A stretch of 64,000 nt of DNA from Flaviramulus basaltis. GTDB lineage: Bacteria > Bacteroidota > Bacteroidia > Flavobacteriales > Flavobacteriaceae. Positions 42,601 through 51,912 of this stretch are shown piece after piece (position 1 is the first letter of the stretch; each line of letters begins with the position of its first letter). The DNA lies in contig NZ_FPKV01000002.1 of assembly GCF_900114265.1 (NCBI RefSeq), forward strand, positions 1,178,001 to 1,242,000, read 5' to 3'. A model generated the notes under the pieces. That model did not search any database. It had not been told where the DNA came from and was given only the letters and a program-made list of their open reading frames with translations. A program made the translations under genes and the position numbers.

Positions 42601-45600
42601 ATGAATTTTTTAAATTCTGTACTAAAGGTATTTGTTGGCGACAAATCGAAACAAGATGTTAAAGCCATTTCACCTTTAGTTGATAAAATTAAAACCTTTG
42701 AAGCTGCTTTAGAAGCCTTATCGCACGACGAATTAAGAGCTAAAACTGCTGAGTTTAAAGCAAAAATCGCCGAAGCAAATAAAGCTATTGATGAAGAAAT
42801 AGCTAATCTTTTAGAAGAAGCAGAAAACACTGAAGATATTGATAGGCGTGAAGATATTTATCAAGACATTGATAAACTTAAAGATGATGCTTATAAAATT
42901 ACCGAAGATGTTTTAAACGATATTCTACCTGAAGCTTTTGCTGTGGTAAAAGAAACTGCAAAACGTTTTGTAAACAATACTTCCATTAAAGTTACTGCAA
43001 ATGAGTTTGATAGAACTTTATCTGGAGAAAAAGATTATGTTGTTTTAGAAGACGACAAAGCCCTTTGGGCAAATTCTTGGGATGCTGCTGGGAAACCAAT
43101 CACTTGGGACATGGTACATTATGATGTTCAACTTATAGGTGGTATCGCGATGCATCAAGGTAAAATTGCCGAAATGCAAACAGGTGAAGGTAAAACATTA
43201 GTAGCAACCTTACCTGTTTATCTAAATGCATTAGCCGGAAAAGGTGTGCATTTAGTAACAGTAAACGATTATTTAGCAAAACGTGATAGCGCGTGGATGG
43301 CTCCAATTTTTGAGTTCCACGGGTTAAGTGTAGATTGCATAGATTACCACCAACCAAACTCTGCGGCGCGTAAAAAAGCATATAATGCAGATATTACTTA
43401 CGGAACAAATAACGAATTTGGCTTCGATTATTTACGTGATAATATGGCGCATAATCCAGACGATTTGGTTCAACGCCCACATCATTATGGTATTGTAGAT
43501 GAGGTCGATTCTGTGTTAGTTGATGATGCTCGTACACCATTAATTATCTCTGGTCCTATTCCAAAAGGAGACCATCATGAATTTAATGATCTTAAACCAA
43601 AAGTTGACGATATTGTTTCTGTACAACGTAAATATTTAACAGGCGTATTAGCTGATGCAAAAAAACTAATCAAAGAAGGAGACACTAAAGAAGGTGGTTT
43701 CCAACTACTTCGTGTTTATCGTGGTATTCCTAAAAACAAAGCACTTATTAAGTTTTTATCTGAAGAAGGTGTTAAGCAGCTACTTCAAAAAACTGAGAAC
43801 TTTTACATGCAAGACAATAACCGCGAAATGCCTAAGGTTGATGCCGAATTGTACTATGTAATTGAAGAAAAAAATAATCAAATTGAATTAACCGATAAGG
43901 GTATTGAATATATATCTGGAAAAGATAATCCAGACTTTTTCATCTTACCAGAAATCGGTATTGAGATTGCAAAAATTGAGGACAAAGGACTTCCTAAAGA
44001 AGAAGAAGCAGATCTTAAAGAAGACTTATTTAAAGACTTTGGAGTAAAATCTGAACGCATTCACACTTTAAATCAACTTTTAAAAGCTTATGCTTTATTT
44101 GAGAAAGACACACAATATGTGGTGATGGAAAATAAAGTAATGATTGTTGATGAGCAAACTGGTCGTATTATGGATGGTCGTCGTTATTCTGACGGTTTAC
44201 ACCAAGCCATTGAAGCTAAAGAAAATGTAAAAATTGAAGATGCTACTCAAACTTTTGCAACTGTAACACTTCAAAATTACTTTAGAATGTACCGCAAACT
44301 TTCTGGTATGACGGGTACAGCGGTTACTGAAGCTGGAGAATTTTGGGAAATCTATAAATTAGATGTCGTTGAAATTCCAACTAACAGACCTATTGCTCGT
44401 GATGATAAAGAAGATTTAGTTTATAAAACAAAACGCGAAAAATATAATGCTGTTATTGATGATGTTACAAAATTAGCTGAAGCAGGTAGACCAGTACTTA
44501 TTGGTACAACTTCGGTTGAAATTAGTGAGTTACTTGGTAAAATGTTAAGCATTCGCAAAATACCACATAATGTATTAAACGCGAAACAACATAAAAAAGA
44601 AGCAGAAATTGTTGATGAAGCAGGTAGAAAAGGACAAGTAACTATTGCTACTAATATGGCTGGTCGTGGTACCGATATTAAATTATCTGATGAAGTTAAA
44701 AAAGCAGGCGGTTTAGCAATTGTTGGTACAGAACGTCATGATTCACGTCGTGTAGACAGACAGTTACGTGGTCGTGCTGGTCGTCAAGGAGATCCAGGAA
44801 GCTCTCAATTCTATGTGTCTTTAGAAGATAATTTAATGCGTTTGTTTGGTAGTGAGCGTATTGCAAAAATGATGGATAGAATGGGATTAAAAGAAGGCGA
44901 AGTAATTCAGCATTCTATGATTTCAAAATCTATTGAACGTGCTCAGAAAAAAGTTGAGGAAAATAACTTTGGTGTTCGTAAACGACTATTAGAGTATGAT
45001 GATGTTATGAATGCGCAACGTGAGGTTGTTTACAAACGTAGAAAACACGCTTTACATGGTGAACGTTTACGTGTAGATTTAGCTAACATGATTTTTGATA
45101 CCTCAGAAGGTATTGCTGAAACTAATAAAGGTGCTAGCGACTTTAAGAATTTCGAATTTGAATTGATTCGCTATTTCTCAATGAGTTCACCAATATCTGA
45201 AGCAGAATTCGGAAAATTATCTGCTCAAGAAATCACATCAAAAATATACAAAGCAGCATTTGACCATTACAAAGAAAAAATGACGCGCAATGCTGATATT
45301 GCTTTTCCTGTAATTAAAAATGTTTATGAAACGCAACGCGATAAATTCAAACGTATTGTGGTGCCTTTTACAGATGGTGTTAAAAGTTTAAATGTAGTTA
45401 CAGACCTTGAAAAAGCCTATGAAACTAATGGTAAACAACTAATTACAGATTTTGAAAAGAACATTGCACTAGCTATAATTGACGATGCTTGGAAAACTCA
45501 TTTACGTAAAATGGATGAATTAAAACAATCTGTTCAATTAGCGGTTCATGAGCAAAAAGACCCTTTATTAATTTATAAGTTTGAAGCTTTTGAATTATTC

Positions 45601-45957
45601 AAGTCGATGATTGATCAAGTTAATAAAGAGGTTATTTCATTCTTATTTAAAGGTGAATTACCTCAAGAGACTCAAAACACAATTCAAGAGGCTAGACAAG
45701 TGCGTCAAAAAGAAAATTTAAAAACGCAAAAAGACGAAATCCCTAATTTAGACGAGCGTTCTGCACAGAATAGAGCTGCAGGAAACACACAACGCCAACA
45801 AGAAGTGGTTGAGACTATTGTACGTGATAAACCAAAAATTGGTCGTAACGATCGTGTTACGATTAAGCATGTTATTAATGGTGAAAACAAAACCGTTAAA
45901 TATAAACAAGCTGAACCTTTATTAGCAAAAGGTGACTGGGTTTTGGTTGAAGATTAA
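42601..45957 (+). CDS. secA: Preprotein translocase ATPase SecA
   Basis: A 1118-residue motor that drives unfolded preproteins through SecYEG at the inner membrane. Walker A is in AEMQTGEGKTLVA, the DEVD Walker B in YGIVDEVDSVLVDDARTPLI, then the insert and the preprotein cross-linking domain, TNMAGRGTDIKL, GTERHDSRRVDRQLRGRAGR and the helical scaffold IALAIIDDAWKTHLRKMDEL. It is about 200 residues longer than E. coli SecA through insertions near 300-420, a Bacteroidetes trait. The C-terminus IGRNDRVTIKHVING lacks the cysteine zinc motif of proteobacterial SecA. Ends before a strong terminator. Confidence 0.97.
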   Translation: MNFLNSVLKVFVGDKSKQDVKAISPLVDKIKTFEAALEALSHDELRAKTAEFKAKIAEANKAIDEEIANLLEEAENTEDIDRREDIYQDIDKLKDDAYKITEDVLNDILPEAFAVVKETAKRFVNNTSIKVTANEFDRTLSGEKDYVVLEDDKALWANSWDAAGKPITWDMVHYDVQLIGGIAMHQGKIAEMQTGEGKTLVATLPVYLNALAGKGVHLVTVNDYLAKRDSAWMAPIFEFHGLSVDCIDYHQPNSAARKKAYNADITYGTNNEFGFDYLRDNMAHNPDDLVQRPHHYGIVDEVDSVLVDDARTPLIISGPIPKGDHHEFNDLKPKVDDIVSVQRKYLTGVLADAKKLIKEGDTKEGGFQLLRVYRGIPKNKALIKFLSEEGVKQLLQKTENFYMQDNNREMPKVDAELYYVIEEKNNQIELTDKGIEYISGKDNPDFFILPEIGIEIAKIEDKGLPKEEEADLKEDLFKDFGVKSERIHTLNQLLKAYALFEKDTQYVVMENKVMIVDEQTGRIMDGRRYSDGLHQAIEAKENVKIEDATQTFATVTLQNYFRMYRKLSGMTGTAVTEAGEFWEIYKLDVVEIPTNRPIARDDKEDLVYKTKREKYNAVIDDVTKLAEAGRPVLIGTTSVEISELLGKMLSIRKIPHNVLNAKQHKKEAEIVDEAGRKGQVTIATNMAGRGTDIKLSDEVKKAGGLAIVGTERHDSRRVDRQLRGRAGRQGDPGSSQFYVSLEDNLMRLFGSERIAKMMDRMGLKEGEVIQHSMISKSIERAQKKVEENNFGVRKRLLEYDDVMNAQREVVYKRRKHALHGERLRVDLANMIFDTSEGIAETNKGASDFKNFEFELIRYFSMSSPISEAEFGKLSAQEITSKIYKAAFDHYKEKMTRNADIAFPVIKNVYETQRDKFKRIVVPFTDGVKSLNVVTDLEKAYETNGKQLITDFEKNIALAIIDDAWKTHLRKMDELKQSVQLAVHEQKDPLLIYKFEAFELFKSMIDQVNKEVISFLFKGELPQETQNTIQEARQVRQKENLKTQKDEIPNLDERSAQNRAAGNTQRQQEVVETIVRDKPKIGRNDRVTIKHVINGENKTVKYKQAEPLLAKGDWVLVED

Positions 45958-45988
45958 CAAATTACTGCGAAGGCAGAATCTTAATATT

Positions 45989-46024
45989 AAAAATCCTGAT
46001 AGTTAAAACTATTAGGATTTTTTT
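45989..46024 (+). terminator. Rho-independent terminator after secA
   Basis: AAAAATCCTGATAGTT and ACTATTAGGATTTTTT form a long stem with a short A-rich loop, ending in T residues. It begins 31 bases after the secA stop and separates it from the gluconate operon. Confidence 0.8.
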
Positions 46025-46131
46025 ATGTCTTAAAACCAAGAATAATCATTTTTGATAAAATAATACTACAAATAGAAAATTTAAGAAAATGGATATTGTT
46101 TTTTTTAACTAATTTTATAAAAACAATACCA

Positions 46132-47142
46132 ATGACCACTAAATACAATAAGACCACCAACATTCTCCTTGTTTTTTTGCTTACATTAATTTTAACTCAG
46201 TGTAATTCCAATAAGAAAATAGACAAGACTATTGGTGAAAATAAAACTGTCGTAAACGAACTTAAAAACAAAGCGATTTTAGAATTTGATATAAAAGCTC
46301 AACTTGGAGAAGGTGCCATTTGGAATCATGAATCTCAAGAATTATATTTTATAGATATTGAAGGGATGAAGGTACATATTTACAATCCTAAAACTAAAAC
46401 CAATCGTTCCATAAATACTCCATCAAGAATTGGCACTATTGTACCTATAGATTCAGAGAAATCCCTAGTAGCCTTGCAAGATGGTATTTATACTTTAAAC
46501 ATAAATACAGGAGAATTCACCTTACTTTCTGATGTAGAATCTGAAATAACATCAAACAGATTTAATGATGGAAAATGCGATCCATCAGGCAGATTTTGGG
46601 TAGGTTCTATGGAACTAAACACCAAACCTTATGCAGCAAATCTATATATGATTAATGCAAAAGGTGATACTACTTTAAAACTAGATAGTATCTCAATTTC
46701 AAACGGTATTGTATGGTCTAATGATAAAAAAACCATGTATTACATTGATACTCCAACTCAAGAAATTAAGGCTTACGATTATGAGGATTCCACAGGAAAT
46801 ATTACAAACCAAAGAATTGCTGTTAAGATTGCCGATTCGCTAGGAAATCCAGATGGAATGACCATTGACGAAGAAGGCATGCTTTGGGTTGGTATGTGGA
46901 GTGGCAGTTCGGTAACACGCTTTAATCCAAATACCGGAAAAATGATTTCACAAATTAAAGTTCCTGCTGCAAATGTAACGTCTTGTGCTTTTGGCGGCAA
47001 AAATTTAGATACACTTTTTATAACTTCAGCAGCTTTATATATGTCTGAAGAAAATCAAGAAAAATATCCACATGCTGGCGGTTTATTTAAAGTTGTTCCT
47101 GGTGTAAAAGGTATAAAAAGCGATTTTTTTAAAGCAGAATAA
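46132..47142 (+). CDS. SMP-30/gluconolactonase-like lipoprotein
   Basis: About 336 residues from the ATG at 46132; an earlier TTG at 46096 would put extra residues before the signal. NILLVFLLTLILTQC is a lipoprotein signal with Cys 21 at the lipobox. The six-bladed propeller part shows LGEGAIWNHESQELYFIDIE, SRIGTIVPID, NRFNDGKCDPSGRFWVGSME (metal-binding N and D), SNGIVWSNDKKTMYYID and NPDGMTIDEEGMLWVGMWSG. It probably opens glucono-lactone in the periplasm, giving gluconate for the downstream transporter and kinase. First gene of a four-gene operon with overlapping junctions. Confidence 0.88.
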   Translation: MTTKYNKTTNILLVFLLTLILTQCNSNKKIDKTIGENKTVVNELKNKAILEFDIKAQLGEGAIWNHESQELYFIDIEGMKVHIYNPKTKTNRSINTPSRIGTIVPIDSEKSLVALQDGIYTLNINTGEFTLLSDVESEITSNRFNDGKCDPSGRFWVGSMELNTKPYAANLYMINAKGDTTLKLDSISISNGIVWSNDKKTMYYIDTPTQEIKAYDYEDSTGNITNQRIAVKIADSLGNPDGMTIDEEGMLWVGMWSGSSVTRFNPNTGKMISQIKVPAANVTSCAFGGKNLDTLFITSAALYMSEENQEKYPHAGGLFKVVPGVKGIKSDFFKAE

Positions 47143-47633
47143 TGATGATGATTATAATTATGGGTGTTAGCGGTTGTGGAAAAACTACTGTTGGAAAATC
47201 ATTATCAGAAAAAATAAATTTACCATTTTATGATGCTGATGATTTTCATACTGAAGCCAATATTGAAAAAATGAAAAACGGTCACGCATTAACAGATGAC
47301 GATAGAAAACCTTGGCTCGAATCATTATCCAACCATATTGAAAAATGGGAATTAAATGGAGGTGCTATTTTAGCTTGCTCTGCATTAAAAGAAAAATATC
47401 GTGCTATTTTAAGTTCTAAAATTAAAACTATAAATTGGGTATATTTATCTGGTTCATTTGATGTTATAAAAACTCGTTTGGAACAAAGAAATCAACATTA
47501 CATGAAATCAACTTTATTAACGTCTCAATTTGATACACTTGAAATACCACAGTATGGATTGCACATTCCAATTGAAAAACCTGTAAAAGACATTATAACA
47601 ACTATAACTTCTAAATTAAATTTAAATGAATAA
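47142..47633 (+). CDS. gntK: Gluconokinase
   Basis: A 163-residue P-loop kinase that phosphorylates gluconate to 6-phosphogluconate. MGVSGCGKTTVGKSL (residues 7-21) holds the Walker A. YDADDFHTEANIEKMKNGHA with DDDRKPWLESL is the substrate signature of GntK; LACSALKEKYR and VYLSGSFDVIKTRL follow. The TAATG overlap with the lactonase gene shows coupling; several in-frame ATG codons (47142, 47145, 47148) leave the exact start open. It overlaps gnd by eight bases. Cytoplasmic. Confidence 0.94.
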   Translation: MMMIIIMGVSGCGKTTVGKSLSEKINLPFYDADDFHTEANIEKMKNGHALTDDDRKPWLESLSNHIEKWELNGGAILACSALKEKYRAILSSKIKTINWVYLSGSFDVIKTRLEQRNQHYMKSTLLTSQFDTLEIPQYGLHIPIEKPVKDIITTITSKLNLNE

Positions 47634-49044
47634 ATCAGAATTTGGAGTTATTGGCCTTGGAGTCATGGGAAAAAGTTTAAGCCTAAATATTGCCGAAAAC
47701 GGTTTTAACCTTTCCGTTTACAACAGAAGTGAGGGAGATGAAGCGAATGTAGTAAGTGATTTTTTAAGTAAAAATGAAAGCTTTCAAAATATTTCTGGAT
47801 ATACCAATATTGAAGCCTTTATTACTTCCATTGAAAAACCTAGAAAAATTTTAATGATGATAAAAGCTGGAGCTGTTGTTGATGCTGTAATCAATCAATT
47901 AACGCCTTTTCTTGACACAAATGATATTCTTATTGATGGTGGAAACTCTTATTTTTTAGACACAAAAAGAAGACACGAAACGCTACAAAAAAAAGATATT
48001 CATTATATAGGCTGTGGGATTTCGGGAGGTGAAGAAGGTGCTAGAAAAGGGCCTTCCATGATGCCTGGCGGCAATATAGATAGTTATAAATTAGTTGCTC
48101 CTATCCTTGAAACTATATCAGCAAAAGACAAAAACAATAAACCCTGTTGTTGCTTCATTGCAAATGATGGTGCTGGTCATTTTGTGAAAATGATTCATAA
48201 TGGTATTGAATATTCCGAAATGCAATTACTTGCAGAGCTTTATGGTATGATGTCACTTACAATGACAAATGAAGCTATTTCAGAAGTATTTTTAAATTGG
48301 AATAAAACCAGTTTATCAAGCTATTTATTAGAAATTACCGCAGAAATCTTAGTTGCAAAAGAAGACGATAATTATATTATTGATACTATTTTAGACAAAG
48401 CAGGAAATAAAGGCACAGGAAGTTGGTCAAGTAAATTAGCTTTAGAAATTGGCATTCCAACTACAATGATGACTTCGGCTGTTTTTGCTCGTTATTTATC
48501 ATCTTTTAAAGAAAAAAGAGAATTCCTATCAAGGAGAATTTCCTCAGAAAACTCAGACCAAAACATACCAAACATAACCATTCTACAACATGCTTATCGT
48601 TTTGCAAGAATTATAAACCATCAACAAGGTTTTGAAATTATTACTGAAGTTGCTAAAGAAAATGATTGGAATATTAACCTATCCGAATTATCTAGAATTT
48701 GGACTAACGGTTGCATTATTAGATCTGAACTTATGCAACAAATCTCAGGATTATTTAAATCAAAAAATGATTTATTTGATGATGATTTCATCCTTAACAC
48801 TTTAAAATCTTCAGAAACTTCAATAGCTGAACTCCTTAAATCTGCTATATCAAATCGTGTGTCTTTAGACACCTTTTGGTCTGCATATAACTATTGGGTT
48901 TCCATGACTACTAGAAGACTACCTGCAAATATTATTCAAGCGCAACGTGATTATTTTGGAGCGCATACCTACCAAAAAATTGACGATAATTCTAGTCAAT
49001 TTTATCATACTAACTGGACTAAAAACATAAATAGTGGACTATAA
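47626..49044 (+). CDS. gnd: 6-phosphogluconate dehydrogenase, decarboxylating
   Basis: A 472-residue enzyme that converts 6-phosphogluconate to ribulose 5-phosphate with CO2 release and NADPH. FGVIGLGVMGKSLSLNIAEN gives the Rossmann GxGxxG, then DGGNSYFLDTKRR, GCGISGGEEGARKGPSMMPG, GAGHFVKMIHNGIEYSEMQL with the catalytic Lys, DKAGNKGTGSWSSKLALEIG, and the C-terminal RRDYFGAHTYQKID-like region (QRDYFGAHTYQ). Length is normal for the family. It overlaps gntK by eight bases and the permease gene by 11, so the four genes act as one pathway. Confidence 0.96.
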   Translation: MNKSEFGVIGLGVMGKSLSLNIAENGFNLSVYNRSEGDEANVVSDFLSKNESFQNISGYTNIEAFITSIEKPRKILMMIKAGAVVDAVINQLTPFLDTNDILIDGGNSYFLDTKRRHETLQKKDIHYIGCGISGGEEGARKGPSMMPGGNIDSYKLVAPILETISAKDKNNKPCCCFIANDGAGHFVKMIHNGIEYSEMQLLAELYGMMSLTMTNEAISEVFLNWNKTSLSSYLLEITAEILVAKEDDNYIIDTILDKAGNKGTGSWSSKLALEIGIPTTMMTSAVFARYLSSFKEKREFLSRRISSENSDQNIPNITILQHAYRFARIINHQQGFEIITEVAKENDWNINLSELSRIWTNGCIIRSELMQQISGLFKSKNDLFDDDFILNTLKSSETSIAELLKSAISNRVSLDTFWSAYNYWVSMTTRRLPANIIQAQRDYFGAHTYQKIDDNSSQFYHTNWTKNINSGL

Positions 49045-50371
49045 TTTAATATTAGCCTTAATAATCGGGATAAGCGTACTCCTTTTTTTAATCATCAAAT
49101 TAAAATTACACGCTTTTATAAGTTTATTAATTGCAAGTATTGTTGTAGGCATTGTTGCTGGCATGCAACCAGAGGAAATGATGAAAACCATTCAAACCGG
49201 AATGGCAAATACATTAGGTTTTGTTGCCACAGTAGTTGGTTTAGGCGCCATGTTTGGAGCCATATTAGAACATTCTGGAGGCGCAAATATTATTTCTAAA
49301 ATGATGCTAAAACGCTTTGGTGTAAAAAAAGCACCCATTGCCATGGTAATTACAGGATTTATAGTCGCGATTCCTGTATTTTTTGAGGTAGCATTTATTT
49401 TATTAGTTCCTATGATTTATGCTTTACAAAAGCAAACAGGTAAGTCACTTTTAACCTTTGCTATACCACTTTTAGCAGGTTTAGCAGTTACTCATGCTTT
49501 TATTCCTCCTACTCCTGGCCCAATTGCTGTTGCCGATATTATTGGTGTAGATTTAGGTTGGGTTATTCTTATTGGAGCTATTGTTGGTTTGCCAACAGCG
49601 ATTATATGTGGTTTGTTTTTTGGAAAATATATAAGTAAAAAAATATTTGTTCCTGTACCTTTTGAATTTGATACTGAAGAGAAAACAGCTTTAACTCCAA
49701 ATTTCTCAACCGTTATAACTATTATTTCTGTTCCTATTTTTTTAATCTTATTAAATACGTTTATAAGTAGTGAGATAATTCCGGTGTCTTCAGCAAAAAT
49801 TATAAAATTTATTCAATTAATAGGTCATCCGTTTTCAGCTTTAATTATTGCAAATATTTTAGCTTGGTATATTTTAGGAATTAGGCAAGGTTTCACTAAA
49901 GCACAATTATTAAAAATCACCATGAAATCTATGGAACCTGCTGGTATGATTATATTGGTAACTGGTGCAGGTGGTGTATTTAAACAGTTTTTAGTGAATA
50001 CTGGTGTTGGACAAATGTTAGCAGAAAGTCTTGCAGGCGTTGGGTTTCCTGTGCTCGTATTTTCGTTTATTATTGCTGCTTTAGTAAGAGTTACACAAGG
50101 GTCTGCAACTGTCGCTATGATAACGTCTGCTGGTTTGGTTTCACCTTTATTGGCTCAAATGAATTTTGGGGATTTTGATTTAGCCTGTATAGTAATTTCA
50201 ATAGCTGCTGGTTCTTCAATTTTCTCTCATGTTAATGATAGTGGCTTCTGGCTCGTTAATCAATATTTAGGATTAAGTGAAAAAGACACTTTTAAAAGTT
50301 GGACCATGATGACTACAATTTTAGCTTTAGTCGGCTTCGGTTCTGTATGTATTTTATCGGCTATATTTTAG
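49034..50371 (+). CDS. gntP: Gluconate permease, GntP family
   Basis: A 445-residue transporter with about 12 transmembrane segments that imports gluconate with protons. The start is a GTG at 49034 inside gnd. Family motifs include VVGLGAMFGAILEHSGGANI, MVITGFIVAIPVFFEVAFIL, THAFIPPTPGPIAVADIIGV, TGAGGVFKQFLVNTGVG, ALVRVTQGSATVAMITSAGL and SIFSHVNDSGFWLVNQYLGL. No signal peptide. Last gene of the gluconate operon; the spacer after it leads to an independent promoter. Confidence 0.95.
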   Translation: MDYNLILALIIGISVLLFLIIKLKLHAFISLLIASIVVGIVAGMQPEEMMKTIQTGMANTLGFVATVVGLGAMFGAILEHSGGANIISKMMLKRFGVKKAPIAMVITGFIVAIPVFFEVAFILLVPMIYALQKQTGKSLLTFAIPLLAGLAVTHAFIPPTPGPIAVADIIGVDLGWVILIGAIVGLPTAIICGLFFGKYISKKIFVPVPFEFDTEEKTALTPNFSTVITIISVPIFLILLNTFISSEIIPVSSAKIIKFIQLIGHPFSALIIANILAWYILGIRQGFTKAQLLKITMKSMEPAGMIILVTGAGGVFKQFLVNTGVGQMLAESLAGVGFPVLVFSFIIAALVRVTQGSATVAMITSAGLVSPLLAQMNFGDFDLACIVISIAAGSSIFSHVNDSGFWLVNQYLGLSEKDTFKSWTMMTTILALVGFGSVCILSAIF

Positions 50372-50426
50372 TTTTTTGATTTTATTAAATAAGTATCTAA
50401 AAAAATATTTGAATTCTAAAAAACAC

Positions 50427-50434
50427 TAATTTTG
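50427..50434 (+). promoter_or_regulatory. Putative -7 box of the amidoligase operon
   Basis: TAATTTTG at 50427-50434 matches TAnnTTTG exactly and sits 31 bases before the ATG at 50466. A TTTG lies at 50408-50411, but the 15-base spacing is shorter than usual. The 94-base spacer after gntP holds no other gene. Confidence 0.45.
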
Positions 50435-50465
50435 TTTAAAATTTAATAAGCACTATGCTACTTTA

Positions 50466-51911
50466 ATGCAAAAATATATTGTTGTCAATCAACCAGAAAA
50501 ATGGAATTTTTCGATTGAGAATATTACCGTGATTTCACCACAAGATTACCTAACAAACCCAAAATTTTCACTACTAAAAAAGGCACGTATTTTTAATCTT
50601 TGTAAAGATTATAATTACCAATCTAAAGGCTATTACGTATCGCTATTGGCAGAAGCCAGAGGACATTTGGCAATTCCAACAGTAATGAATATAGTAGATT
50701 TAAAAACTTTAAAATTAGTTAGAATTGTATCTGATGAGTTTGATGATATTATTCAACAAAGTCTTAAAAATATTAAATCTAGAGAATTTACTTTAAGTAT
50801 TTATTTCGGACAAAACGTAGCTCAAAAATATAAAGAGTTAAGCACGTTGTTTTACAAACATTTTCAAGTACCATTTCTTAGAGTGAAATTTAATTATAAC
50901 ACGAAATGGAACATACAAAGTGTAAAAGTGATTTCAGAAACTGAAATTCCAAATGACCATCTTGAAAGTGTTCAGCAATTTGCTAATCAGTATTTTTCTA
51001 AGAAAAGATATGATACCCCTAAATTAACACAAAACGATTTTGACTTAGCTATTTTATTCAACCCAAACGATCCTGCGCCACCAAGCAATTCAAAAGCTTT
51101 GAAAAAATTTATTGAAGTTGCTGAAAAAATGAATATTTATGCTGAAATTATTGAGCCTAAAGATTTATCGCGATTATCATCTTTTGATGCATTATTAATT
51201 AGACAAAGTACAGAAGTTAATAATGAAGCCTATGCCTTTGCTAGAAAAGCGCAACAAGAAGGTATTGCCTTGGTTGATTACCCAGATGCCATCTTAAAAT
51301 GTTGCAATAAAGTATATATGGCAGAAGCGTTGCAAAACGCGAACATTGACACCCCAAAAACTATTATTGTTCACAAGGATAATCTGAATCAAATTTTAGA
51401 ATTTACAGGATTGCCTTGCGTGCTAAAAGCTCCAGATTCAACGTTTTCATTTGGTGTGAAAAAAGCTAAAACAATAGAAGAGTTTCATAATCTAGCTAAC
51501 ACCATGCTCAAAGAATCTGATTTAATAATTGCACAAGAATTTTGCCCATCAGATTACGATTGGCGTATTGGAATTATTGATGGTGAACCTTTTTTTGCTT
51601 GTAAATACTACATGGCAAAAGGGCATTGGCAAATTTATAACTGGAAAGCTAAAAATAAACATGATCAAGATGGTGATGCCGATTGTTTACCTATTGAGGA
51701 TGTACCTAAAAAAGTATTAAAAATGGCTATTAAATCTGCTAAACTTATTGGTAATGGTTTATTAGGCATCGATATTAAAGTCATTAACGAGAAACCTATG
51801 GTTATTGAAATTAACGACAACCCTAATATTGATTTTGGTGTTGAAGATCGTTTTTATGGAGATTTAGTCTATACAAAAATATTAACCGCGTTAAAAAACA
51901 GATTAGATTAA
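50466..51911 (+). CDS. RimK-like ATP-grasp ligase with RLAN-type N-terminal domain
   Basis: A 481-residue protein. Residues 1 to about 175 look like the RLAN domain (RimK-like ATP-grasp N-terminal): KARIFNLCKDYNYQSKGYYV then SLLAEARGHLAIPTVMNIVD. Residues about 195-275 form a pre-ATP-grasp Rossmann unit, and 290-480 the ATP-grasp: TPKTIIVHKDN, GLPCVLKAPDSTFSFGVKKA, LIIAQEFCPSDYDWRIGIID and MVIEINDNPNIDFG, where E448 and N450 should bind Mg-ATP. Such enzymes join a carboxylate to an amine through an acyl phosphate. The next gene, one base on, is another amide-forming ligase, suggesting stepwise peptide synthesis. Product unknown. Confidence 0.85.
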   Translation: MQKYIVVNQPEKWNFSIENITVISPQDYLTNPKFSLLKKARIFNLCKDYNYQSKGYYVSLLAEARGHLAIPTVMNIVDLKTLKLVRIVSDEFDDIIQQSLKNIKSREFTLSIYFGQNVAQKYKELSTLFYKHFQVPFLRVKFNYNTKWNIQSVKVISETEIPNDHLESVQQFANQYFSKKRYDTPKLTQNDFDLAILFNPNDPAPPSNSKALKKFIEVAEKMNIYAEIIEPKDLSRLSSFDALLIRQSTEVNNEAYAFARKAQQEGIALVDYPDAILKCCNKVYMAEALQNANIDTPKTIIVHKDNLNQILEFTGLPCVLKAPDSTFSFGVKKAKTIEEFHNLANTMLKESDLIIAQEFCPSDYDWRIGIIDGEPFFACKYYMAKGHWQIYNWKAKNKHDQDGDADCLPIEDVPKKVLKMAIKSAKLIGNGLLGIDIKVINEKPMVIEINDNPNIDFGVEDRFYGDLVYTKILTALKNRLD

Positions 51912-51912
51912 C

